The translations under genes were made by a program, and so were the position numbers. A stretch of DNA of 7,914 nucleotides from Thiotrichales bacterium (GTDB taxonomy: Bacteria; Pseudomonadota; Gammaproteobacteria; Francisellales; CACEW01). Position 1 is the first letter of the stretch. Each line of letters starts with the position of its first letter. The notes under the pieces were generated by a model. The model was given only the letters and a program-made list of their open reading frames with translations. It did not search any database and was not told the DNA's origin. The stretch lies in contig JAHFRR010000065.1 in assembly GCA_023266165.1 (NCBI GenBank), positions 1 through 7,914 of the forward strand. The letters are read 5' to 3'. Shown piece after piece: positions 1 to 5,563 of this stretch.

Positions 1-1044
1 CTTAAGCCTACTGATTTCCAGGCGGCTCTGCTCGATTGGTATGATCTCAGTGGCCGCCATGATCTTCCCTGGCAAAAAGTCTCAACACCTTATACGGTGT
101 GGCTCTCTGAGATCATGCTTCAACAAACACAAGTCAAAACGGTTATTCCGTATTTTTTAAAGTTTATCCAAAGATTCCCCACGCTAGAGTCCCTCGCCGC
201 CGCACCCGCTCAGGATGTCATGCAGCACTGGGCGGGCCTTGGGTATTACGCCCGAGCACGCAATCTTCATAAAACCGCACAGATCTTGGTGCAAGCGTTT
301 CAAGGCCAATTCCCCCAGACGCTCGAGCAGATGATGTCTCTGCCGGGCATTGGACGCTCAACCGCTGGAGCGATTTTATCATTTTGTTTCGCACACCCTC
401 ACCCGATCTTAGATGGCAACGTGCGTCGCGTCCTCGCCCGCTATGCGGGTATCTATGGCTACACAGGCGACCCCAAAATCCAAACCCAGCTCTGGGCGCT
501 GGCATCCCACTACACACCCACCTTGCGCGTGGGGGAATACACACAAGCCATGATGGATCTGGGAGCAACGCTGTGCACCCGCTCTCAACCTGCCTGCACT
601 CGCTGCCCCGTCCACCCTAGCTGTTATGCCCATCAGCATCAAAAAACCCAGGCGCTCCCCACTCCAAAACCCTCCAAGGTACGGCCTTTGCGTGAAGCTT
701 ATTTTTTGTTTTTCATCTCTCAAGACCAGATTGCTCTCCAACATCGTGCCTCGCAAAGCCAGGGCCTCTGGAACGGACTGTTCGCACCCCTGTGGTTTGA
801 CAGCGAACCTGACATGCTCGCGTATTTACACACCCATCACATCTCAGCGACACCTCACCATCACAGCGAACAGAGCCACGGATTCACACACTTCCAGCTG
901 GTGTTTATCCCCGTCACACTGAACATTCATCCTCAAAACCAACTGCCCCCAACCCCCGGGCTTGCCTGGCATCCCCTGAAAAATCTCTCTCAACTGGGGT
1001 TGCCAGCCCCCATTCAAAAGTGGCTTGCTAAGTTGCATCCATGA
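1..1044 (+). CDS. mutY: A/G-specific adenine DNA glycosylase MutY (5' end cut by window edge)
   Basis: MutY removes adenine mispaired with 8-oxoguanine and so prevents G:C to T:A transversions. The frame is open from base 1 and gives 347 residues before TGA at 1042-1044. Residue 1 here (a CTT codon) aligns with E. coli residue 1, so the start lies just upstream. The N-terminal helix-hairpin-helix glycosylase domain occupies about residues 1-225. Catalytic Glu37 sits in WLSEIMLQQTQV, the HhH region reads LPGIGRSTAGAIL (114-126), and Asp138 is in ILDGNVRRVLAR. The [4Fe-4S] cluster motif C-x6-C-x2-C-x5-C uses Cys192, 199, 202 and 208. The C-terminal NUDIX-like domain, which reads 8-oxoG, covers about 230-345. 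Its FSH loop appears as Phe-Thr-His (295-297), a conservative change. In E. coli yggX follows mutY; here an unrelated ATPase does. The last codons run into a tandem repeat. Identification is very secure. Confidence 0.97.
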   Translation, partial: LKPTDFQAALLDWYDLSGRHDLPWQKVSTPYTVWLSEIMLQQTQVKTVIPYFLKFIQRFPTLESLAAAPAQDVMQHWAGLGYYARARNLHKTAQILVQAFQGQFPQTLEQMMSLPGIGRSTAGAILSFCFAHPHPILDGNVRRVLARYAGIYGYTGDPKIQTQLWALASHYTPTLRVGEYTQAMMDLGATLCTRSQPACTRCPVHPSCYAHQHQKTQALPTPKPSKVRPLREAYFLFFISQDQIALQHRASQSQGLWNGLFAPLWFDSEPDMLAYLHTHHISATPHHHSEQSHGFTHFQLVFIPVTLNIHPQNQLPPTPGLAWHPLKNLSQLGLPAPIQKWLAKLHP

Positions 1045-1088
1045 AATTGCATGCATGCAATTGCATATATGAAATTGCATCTATGCAA
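1041..1088. repeat. 14-bp tandem repeat, about 3.5 copies, at the mutY stop codon
   Basis: Three consecutive 14-bp units are visible: ATGAAATTGCATGC (1041-1054), ATGCAATTGCATAT (1055-1068) and ATGAAATTGCATCT (1069-1082). A half unit, ATGCAA, follows at 1083-1088. A degenerate copy (GCTAAGTTGCATCC, 1027-1040) encodes the last residues of MutY, so the array overlaps the mutY end and its stop codon TGA at 1042-1044. The shared core is WTTGCAT. The repeats occupy the whole space between mutY and the candidate promoter of the next gene. They could be a multi-site operator or simply a slippage-prone tandem array; the sequence alone does not decide. Confidence 0.85.
1045..1062. promoter_or_regulatory. 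18-bp perfect palindrome, candidate operator
   Basis: AATTGCATGCATGCAATT is its own reverse complement over all 18 bases. A second perfect palindrome, ATGCAATTGCAT (1055-1066), overlaps it. Two-fold symmetric sites upstream of a gene are typical targets of dimeric DNA-binding proteins, and this one lies about 40 bp upstream of the candidate -10 of the ATPase gene. The symmetry arises from the tandem repeat units, so it may be incidental. No regulator can be named. Confidence 0.4.
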
Positions 1089-1110
1089 GATAGCTTCATT
1101 CAGGTATAGT
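1083..1110 (+). promoter_or_regulatory. Candidate sigma70-type promoter of the ATPase gene
   Basis: A good -10 hexamer, TATAGT, lies at 1105-1110. No convincing -35 is present; the best at 16-17 bp spacing are ATGCAA (1083-1088) or TATGCA (1082-1087), both within the last tandem repeat unit. Transcription would start near 1117, giving a leader of about 30 bases before the ATG at 1148. A start for this gene at the in-frame GTG at 1109 would conflict with this promoter. Confidence 0.4.
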
Positions 1111-1134
1111 GACTGTCATTGAAGCCCATCACAC

Positions 1135-1139
1135 AAGGA
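1135..1139 (+). promoter_or_regulatory. Ribosome binding site that sets the ATPase start
   Basis: AAGGA lies 8 bases before the ATG at 1148. The in-frame GTG at 1109 overlaps the candidate -10 and has no comparable site, so ATG 1148 is preferred. Confidence 0.65.
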
Positions 1140-1147
1140 CAGCCTCG

Positions 1148-2254
1148 ATGAATATCTTCCCCGCAGGCATTGCAGAAGGTGTTGCCTTCTGTAATCGCGT
1201 GATTGAACGCAAAAAACTGGCCAGTCATATTGAACGAACCATCCACACCATACTGCTTGCCCCACGTCGATACGGCAAAACAAGCCTCATCCGGCATGTC
1301 CTCAATGAAAATAACTTCACCTATGAATGGGTAGACTTTCTCTCCGTCACAACAGATGAGCAGGTAGAGGATAAAATTGCTAAAGCGGGAAAAGCCCTGC
1401 TTTTCAAACTCTCCTCCGATTTAGTCAAGCTCACCAAAAACACGGCAAAGTTTGTGCAATCGATGTCACCTGAATTCAATTTTGGCGCCCTGGGTCAGTC
1501 CATCACATTGCACCTAACGTCACATCAAAAAACGCCTATCGACCAAATGTTATTAGAAGTTGACGCTTATGCCCAGAAAACGGGGCAAAAAGCCGTATGG
1601 GTGTTTGACGAATTTCAACAGATCAGTGAATTATCTAACAGTCACTCCCTTGAAGCCTTGATCCGTCACGCGGTAGAACGCAGCAAAGCGATCACCTATG
1701 TCTTCTCCGGAAGCAATCGCCATTTGCTGCAAGACATGTTCAGCAAAAGCACTCGGCCCTTATACCGCCTCTGTCAGGCTATGCCCATTCAAAGAATTGC
1801 TGCACAGGAATATGAGGCTTTTCTGGGGAATGCCGCCACAACGCGCTGGGGAACGTCACTTGAAAAAAATGCGATAGACACCATCACACACCTCACAGAG
1901 TGCCATCCTTTTTATGTCAATGGCTTGTGCAGTGATCTCTGGGAGAAAACAACCCTACCTCAAGCAGAAGAAGTTTTGACGCAATGGACTCAGTATATCG
2001 AAACGCATAAGGGCATGATTGTCTCGGACATTGTATCATTACCCTTGAATCAGAAAAAAGTGATTCAAGCATTGGCAGAAAGCCCCACCACTGAACCTTA
2101 TGCCCATGAGTTTTGTTTAAAAACAAAATTGCCTTCTGGCAGTGTGAGACGAGCCCTGGAATATCTTCTCAAGAAAGATATCGTGTATATCGATGAGCAA
2201 GGCTGCTATAAACTATTAGACCCCGCGATCCAGCACTATCTCAGAATGCACTGA
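1148..2254 (+). CDS. Archaeal-type P-loop ATPase with C-terminal winged-helix region, function unknown
   Basis: The 368-residue protein is a solo ATPase of the 'archaeal ATPase' type (Pfam ATPase_2-like, related to the STAND/MNS branch of AAA-like NTPases). The Walker A motif is APRRYGKTS (38-46, Lys44 and Thr45). Walker B is VWVFDEFQQ (150-158, Asp154 and Glu155), and a sensor-1-like strand follows, VFSGSNRHLL (185-194, Asn190). The family-typical HPFYVNGLC is at 253-261. Residues about 298-362 look like a winged helix, ending in a SGSVRRALEYLLKKDIV helix-wing pattern. No transmembrane segment or signal peptide is seen. Start ATG 1148 is supported by AAGGA. The gene stands alone between mutY and rnhB and overlaps rnhB tail to tail by 14 bp. 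It may be an accessory insertion with its own promoter. The fold is secure; the cellular role is unknown and no partner gene is visible. Confidence 0.88.
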   Translation: MNIFPAGIAEGVAFCNRVIERKKLASHIERTIHTILLAPRRYGKTSLIRHVLNENNFTYEWVDFLSVTTDEQVEDKIAKAGKALLFKLSSDLVKLTKNTAKFVQSMSPEFNFGALGQSITLHLTSHQKTPIDQMLLEVDAYAQKTGQKAVWVFDEFQQISELSNSHSLEALIRHAVERSKAITYVFSGSNRHLLQDMFSKSTRPLYRLCQAMPIQRIAAQEYEAFLGNAATTRWGTSLEKNAIDTITHLTECHPFYVNGLCSDLWEKTTLPQAEEVLTQWTQYIETHKGMIVSDIVSLPLNQKKVIQALAESPTTEPYAHEFCLKTKLPSGSVRRALEYLLKKDIVYIDEQGCYKLLDPAIQHYLRMH

Positions 2255-2819
2255 CCCTCACCGGCCCAAACGTCTTTCGATGAATCACGCACGGCCCTAG
2301 TCTTTTCAAGGCCTCCAGGTGCAAAGCGGTTGGATAACCATTGTGTTGGGCAAACCCATATCCCGGATAGCGAACATCCATCGCTTTCATCTCCTGATCT
2401 CGCAAGACTTTGGCAACAATAGAGGCCGCTGAAATCTCTGGCACTGAACTGTCCCCTCTCACGATGGCCTCGATTTGCTGTGCTTGAAAATCTCCTTTGG
2501 GAATATATAAACCATCAATCTTGATGTGTTGAGGCTGGAGTTTTAAATCTCGAATCGCCATCGCCATGGCTTTCAAGCTGGCTTGCAGGATATTGATCTT
2601 ATCAATTTCTTCTGGCTCAACGCGCCCTATCCCAATGGCCATAGCCTCTGCCCAGATTTTCTGAGATAAGAATTCACGTTGCTGCGCCGATAGTTTTTTA
2701 GAGTCTCGCAGAATCCCTCTAGGGAAATCTTCGGGCAAAATCACCGCCGCTGCAACCACAGGCCCTGCCAATGGCCCACGACCTACTTCATCCACGCCCG
2801 CAAGCATTGGATTCACCAT
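2241..2819 (-). CDS. rnhB: Ribonuclease HII
   Basis: RNase HII incises RNA in RNA/DNA hybrids and at single ribonucleotides embedded in DNA, starting ribonucleotide excision repair. At 192 residues it is close to E. coli RnhB (198). The DEDD catalytic acids are visible: Asp10 and Glu11 in AGVDEVGRGPLAGPVV, Asp102 in IKIDGLYIP, and Asp141 in SIVAKVLRD. Other hallmarks are LRDSKKLS (37-44) and YGFAQHNGYPTALH (154-167). The usual DGNRxP reads DGLYIP, with Asn-Arg replaced by Leu-Tyr; the catalytic Asp is kept. On the minus strand a GGGGAGAG site (2824-2831) puts GGAG 6 bases before ATG, supporting the first Met over Met5. It converges on the ATPase gene with a 14-bp overlap and diverges from pdxH. 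Identification is very secure. Confidence 0.96.
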   Translation of the reverse strand: MVNPMLAGVDEVGRGPLAGPVVAAAVILPEDFPRGILRDSKKLSAQQREFLSQKIWAEAMAIGIGRVEPEEIDKINILQASLKAMAMAIRDLKLQPQHIKIDGLYIPKGDFQAQQIEAIVRGDSSVPEISAASIVAKVLRDQEMKAMDVRYPGYGFAQHNGYPTALHLEALKRLGPCVIHRKTFGPVRVSAF

Positions 2820-2861
2820 CGGACTCTCCCCTTTTTAAAACCCAAAATTCAAGATAAGATG

Positions 2862-2867
2862 AGTATA
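2862..2867 (-). promoter_or_regulatory. Candidate -10 element for rnhB
   Basis: Read on the minus strand, TATACT lies about 43 bases before the rnhB ATG in an A+T-rich leader. No good -35 is seen at 16-18 bp spacing (AGGTCT or TCTTAT are poor), so this may be a weak or activator-dependent promoter. Confidence 0.35.
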
Positions 2868-2918
2868 CTGCAAACGCTTTAATAAGACCTCGTAATATCA
2901 TTCACACTTATCGATGTG

Positions 2919-3048
2919 GTCACCTCTCCCCTTGAGGGAGAGGTCGAGAAACCATGGGTTTCGAGGGTGAGGGGGGTGCGACCTTTGGGTTTTACCCCTC
3001 ACCCGCCGCATTCCATGCGACGGCCTCTCCCTCAAGGGGAGAGGGGAC
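2919..3048. repeat. Palindromic REP/MITE-like element, about 130 bp
   Basis: Two 21-bp arms, 2923-2943 and 3024-3044, are perfect reverse complements. Pairing extends imperfectly outward to about 2919/3048 and inward by 2-3 bp. Each arm is itself a hairpin (CCTCTCCC/GGGAGAGG, short loop). An inner perfect 10-bp pair, GGGTGAGGGG (2965-2974) with CCCCTCACCC (2995-3004), lies between them. Further small hairpins sit in each half: GAAACC-ATG-GGTTTC, and CGCAT-TCC-ATGCG. The two halves therefore mirror each other as AGAGG-YCG-hairpin-GGGTGAGGGG. There is no ORF, so any mobility would need a transposase elsewhere. Similar CTCTCCC...CCCTCACCC blocks recur as dispersed repeats in many proteobacteria, from memory. 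It sits between the divergent rnhB and pdxH leaders. No clear target-site duplication is seen. Confidence 0.8.
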
Positions 3049-3061
3049 AAGAAATTATGGC

Positions 3062-3090
3062 TTAAGTGGTACGGTAGTAGGCATTAAAAA
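3062..3090 (+). promoter_or_regulatory. Weak candidate promoter for pdxH
   Basis: TTAAGT (3062-3067) and TAAAAA (3085-3090) are 17 bp apart in the only A+T-rich stretch between the palindromic element and pdxH. Both hexamers match consensus poorly, so this is a low-confidence placement. Confidence 0.22.
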
Positions 3091-3108
3091 TATTCCTAGG
3101 AGTCCATC

Positions 3109-3774
3109 ATGAAAATCTTGCAAGAACTCAATCAGCCCATGCTCAAATCTGAGTTACTCGAGTCGAACATCCCCGCAAACCCCTTGTCGCTCTTTCAAAC
3201 CTGGATGCAAGACGCCATCGACGCTCGGCTCTATCAGCCCAATGCCATGGCCTTGGCGACCAGCAATGCCCAGGGGCAACCTCACGTGCGCATGGTGCTA
3301 CTCAAATCGTTTGACGTCCAGGGTTTTGTGTTTTATACCCATTATCACAGTCAAAAGGGCCAAGATCTTTCAGAAAACCCTCTCACCGAAGTCTTGTTTT
3401 ATTGGGACACTCTGGAGCGCCAAATTCGCATCCAAGGCTTGATCTCACGGCTCTCACCTGCTATATCAGAGCAATATTTCCAAACGCGTTCGCGCGATAG
3501 CCAGATGGGCGCCGTGATTTCTCCTCAAAGCCAGGTGATTCCCCATCGAGAATTCCTGGAAAACGCATATCACGCCCTTGAGAAATCTCTCGAAGATCGC
3601 AATGCCCCTAGGGTTCAAAAGCCTGAACACTGGGGGGGCTATTGCCTCACGCCTACGCAATTTGAGTTCTGGCAGGGTCGACAAAGCCGCTTGCATGATC
3701 GTCTGAGATACCAAAGAACAGATCATCACACAACAGATCATCATGCCTGGAAAATTCAGCGTCTGGCGCCATAA
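3109..3774 (+). CDS. pdxH: Pyridoxamine 5'-phosphate oxidase
   Basis: This FMN-dependent cytoplasmic enzyme oxidises pyridoxine or pyridoxamine 5'-phosphate to pyridoxal 5'-phosphate, in PLP synthesis and salvage. It has 221 residues (E. coli 218). The flavin/substrate motif RMVLLK is at 61-66, FYTHYHSQKG at 75-84 and ERQIRIQG at 103-110. Substrate-binding Tyr123, Arg127 and Ser131 lie in YFQTRSRDSQMGA. The family signature EFWQGRQSRLHDR spans 186-198. The protein ends WKIQRLAP as in E. coli. Start ATG is supported by AGGAG (3098-3102), 6 bases upstream. Two oddities are visible. The N-terminal segment lacks the Arg and Tyr that cover the active site in E. coli. An in-frame 5-residue duplication (TDHHT/TDHHA, 204-213) precedes the last strand. 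It appears monocistronic. Confidence 0.96.
   Translation: MKILQELNQPMLKSELLESNIPANPLSLFQTWMQDAIDARLYQPNAMALATSNAQGQPHVRMVLLKSFDVQGFVFYTHYHSQKGQDLSENPLTEVLFYWDTLERQIRIQGLISRLSPAISEQYFQTRSRDSQMGAVISPQSQVIPHREFLENAYHALEKSLEDRNAPRVQKPEHWGGYCLTPTQFEFWQGRQSRLHDRLRYQRTDHHTTDHHAWKIQRLAP
3718..3747 (+). repeat. 15-bp in-frame tandem duplication inside pdxH
   Basis: ACAGATCATCA occurs at 3718-3728 and again at 3733-3743, exactly five codons apart, giving TDHHT then TDHHA. The 15-bp units differ at a few bases, mainly in the last codon. E. coli PdxH is shorter by several residues in this segment (YQREND-AWKI). Confidence 0.8.
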
Positions 3775-3858
3775 TTTTTCTCAAAAAAAATTCCCAAAAC
3801 CCCCTATCATATTTCTTATAACTTCGATAGAATCCTCGAAAATCCTCTAGGAAACGTT
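3775..3858 (+). promoter_or_regulatory. A+T-rich leader of the MFS-hemW cluster with candidate -10
   Basis: This 84-bp gap separates pdxH from the next gene. It begins with an A-rich run (3783-3790) and contains possible -10 hexamers TATAAC (3817-3822) and TAGAAT (3828-3833), without a good -35 at proper spacing. A 5-bp inverted repeat, TTCGA/TCGAA, flanks the second. No intrinsic terminator (G+C stem plus T run) is seen after pdxH, so readthrough from pdxH is possible. Confidence 0.25.
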
Positions 3859-5148
3859 ATGGAAGCCGTGAAGATTCAACATCGACCTATCTGGGCATGG
3901 GTTATTATTCTGATTGCTTCCAGTTATTTTTTCTACGAATTTATTCAGATGAACATGGTGGGGTCTCTCGCCGATAGCTTTGAGTCCACCTTCCATTTGA
4001 CTTCTTTCCAGCTGTCTCTGATCGCCTGCTTTTATTTTCTGTCCGACTCCATCTTGTTATACCCTGCGGGGGCTTTGCTGGATTACTTCTCCTCAAAAAC
4101 CATCATGATGATCGGCATGATCATGTGCGTACTGGGGACTTACCTCATCACGTTTGCAACCAACTCCTGGTTTCTCGTGGGCGCAAGGTTTCTGGCGGGA
4201 ACTGCCAGCGCCTTCTGTCTCTTGAGTATCTTACGTCTCGCGGCACAATGGTTTCCAGCAAAAAGACTGGGGCTGGTCAGTGGTGTGATCGTGGCCATTG
4301 GTATGCTGGGTGGCGCGTTCGCCCAACAACCGCTGAGCTTGATGATCAGCCGGGTGAACTGGCGTTGGGCCTTGCATATCGTCGGTCTGATGGGAATCTT
4401 CTTTTTAATCCTCATTTTCTTCTTTGTTAAAGATGCGCCCATGCGCCATCGTCATGCCGCCCTTCAAACAGACGACGGGATCAAAACCCAAGGCTGGCTT
4501 GAGGTGCTGCTCAAAGTCATCAAAAATAAAAACAACTGGTTGGCAGGGCTTTATACCTCTACCATGAATCTACCCATCATGATTCTGGCGGGCCTTTTTG
4601 GTACCCAGCTGGTGCAGCAAGAGACGGGAGCCACTGAGCTTCATGCCTCCTGGGCCAGTACCATGATTTTTATCGGAACAATCTTTGGCTCGCTGGTCTT
4701 TGGTCTGGCCTCGGATGGCTTCAAGAGCCGCAAACAACCCATGCTCTGGGCTGCTGTTTTATCTATCATTGAAATTGTCTACATCATTTATACCCCCCAT
4801 CTGTCTGCCAATGCCTACATCCTCTTGTTTTTTATCATGGGATTTATCACTTCAGCGCAGATCTTGGGGTATCCCGTCATCCGCGAAGTGAATCCAGGTG
4901 TGATGGTCGGTGCAGCACTCGGCTTTATCTCTGTGCTGATTATGGTGCTCCCCACTTTCTTGCAACCCCTGACGGGCTGGTTGCTGCAAAAAGACTGGCA
5001 CTCTGTCTATGTTGATGGCGGCGTGCCGTTCTACACGGTGATTGAATACAACCGCATTTTCTGGGTCATTGCGTGTGGCTTTGTGGTGAGTATTCTCTGC
5101 GTTTTCTTTTTGCCTGAGACCTATGGTAGAACAGGAGAGCGTGAGTGA
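3859..5148 (+). CDS. Major facilitator superfamily transporter, substrate unknown
   Basis: The 429-residue inner-membrane protein has about twelve hydrophobic helices, near 12-32, 49-69, 80-100, 104-126, 138-158, 169-190, 226-250, 266-286, 296-313, 316-336, 350-370 and 398-418. A long charged loop (190-225) separates the two halves. The MFS motif between helices 2 and 3 reads GALLDYFSSK (71-80), and its counterpart in the second half is GLASDGFKSRK (282-292). The segment AAQWFPAKRLGLVSG (128-142) and following GMLGGAFAQ recall MFS proteins of Legionella/Coxiella-type bacteria, where some relatives import amino acids or nucleosides; this comparison is from memory. AGGAAA (3849-3854) precedes the ATG. 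The stop overlaps the start of cdd by 4 bp (GTGA), so the two are probably translationally coupled. That would fit nucleoside import feeding cytidine deaminase, but substrate assignment is inference only. Confidence 0.9.
   Translation: MEAVKIQHRPIWAWVIILIASSYFFYEFIQMNMVGSLADSFESTFHLTSFQLSLIACFYFLSDSILLYPAGALLDYFSSKTIMMIGMIMCVLGTYLITFATNSWFLVGARFLAGTASAFCLLSILRLAAQWFPAKRLGLVSGVIVAIGMLGGAFAQQPLSLMISRVNWRWALHIVGLMGIFFLILIFFFVKDAPMRHRHAALQTDDGIKTQGWLEVLLKVIKNKNNWLAGLYTSTMNLPIMILAGLFGTQLVQQETGATELHASWASTMIFIGTIFGSLVFGLASDGFKSRKQPMLWAAVLSIIEIVYIIYTPHLSANAYILLFFIMGFITSAQILGYPVIREVNPGVMVGAALGFISVLIMVLPTFLQPLTGWLLQKDWHSVYVDGGVPFYTVIEYNRIFWVIACGFVVSILCVFFLPETYGRTGERE
5133..5137 (+). promoter_or_regulatory. 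Ribosome binding site that sets the GTG start of cdd
   Basis: AGGAG inside the end of the MFS gene lies 7 bases before GTG 5145. The in-frame ATG at 5157 would be 19 bases away, so GTG is favoured. Confidence 0.65.
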
Positions 5149-5549
5149 GTGCCCTGATGGCTGCGTTGGTGGAGCATGCGAAAGCAGCGCTGCATAACGC
5201 CCATGCGCCGTACTCTCACTTTCCCGTGGGCGCTGCCATTCAGTCTGGTACGGGCAAAATCTACAGCGGCTGCAATGTCGAAAACGCTTGCTATGCCATG
5301 TGCCAATGCGCAGAAGCCTCTGCCATCGGGAATATGGTCACGCATGGGGATCAAAAAATTGCACGGCTGCTCTTGATCTCAAAGGCCCCACAACCCATCT
5401 TCCCCTGTGGAGGCTGTTTGCAAAAAATCGCGGAATTTGCTTTGCCTGACACCCTGATTATCAGCCGCACCCTTCAAGGTGAGCAACAGCAATGGCAGTT
5501 CTCAGAACTCTTCCCTTTGCATTTTGATAAGAGTTTTTTGGCACTGTAA
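5145..5549 (+). CDS. cdd: Cytidine deaminase
   Basis: This zinc enzyme hydrolyses cytidine and deoxycytidine to (deoxy)uridine in pyrimidine salvage. At 134 residues it is the short, homotetrameric class. Substrate-binding NVEN is at 44-47. The catalytic CAE is Cys55-Ala-Glu57, and the second zinc motif PCGGC (87-91) supplies Cys88 and Cys91. N-terminal YSHFPVGAAI (23-32) is typical. The Arg that usually follows CAE is Ala (CAEA), and the usual CRQ after the second motif reads CLQ. The CAEA and PCGGC pattern resembles the Cdd group I recall from alphaproteobacteria. The GTG start overlaps the MFS stop by 4 bp and is backed by AGGAG; ATG 5157 is the alternative. rdgB follows after 14 bp. Confidence 0.94.
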   Translation: MSALMAALVEHAKAALHNAHAPYSHFPVGAAIQSGTGKIYSGCNVENACYAMCQCAEASAIGNMVTHGDQKIARLLLISKAPQPIFPCGGCLQKIAEFALPDTLIISRTLQGEQQQWQFSELFPLHFDKSFLAL

Positions 5550-5563
5550 TCCGAGGAGCGCAT

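Noticed and set aside
409..756. Minus-strand open frame antisense to mutY (also 218-568)
   Set aside because: It lies wholly inside a secure mutY reading frame and has no recognisable domain or ribosome site; it is a shadow frame.
97..1044. mutY starting at GTG 97
   Set aside because: The upstream codons encode the conserved LLDWYD...LPW segment of MutY and the frame is open to base 1, so the true start is outside the window.
1041..1088. The short repeats as a CRISPR array
   Set aside because: Units are only 14 bp, directly adjacent with no spacers, and no cas gene is present.
1109..1147. GTG 1109 as the ATPase start, adding 13 residues
   Set aside because: It overlaps the candidate -10 TATAGT and has no ribosome site, whereas ATG 1148 has AAGGA at 8 bases.
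2111..2128. Inverted repeat TTTTGTTT-AA-AAACAAAA inside the ATPase gene
   Set aside because: It is A/T-only apart from one pair, with a 2-base loop, and lies in conserved-looking coding sequence; chance in A+T-rich codons is sufficient.
3775..3800. Intrinsic terminator after pdxH
   Set aside because: There is a T run and an A run but no G+C-rich stem preceding a T tract.
4140..4442. Minus-strand open frame antisense to the MFS gene
   Set aside because: Low-complexity Lys/Ile-rich translation opposite membrane helices; no supporting start signals.
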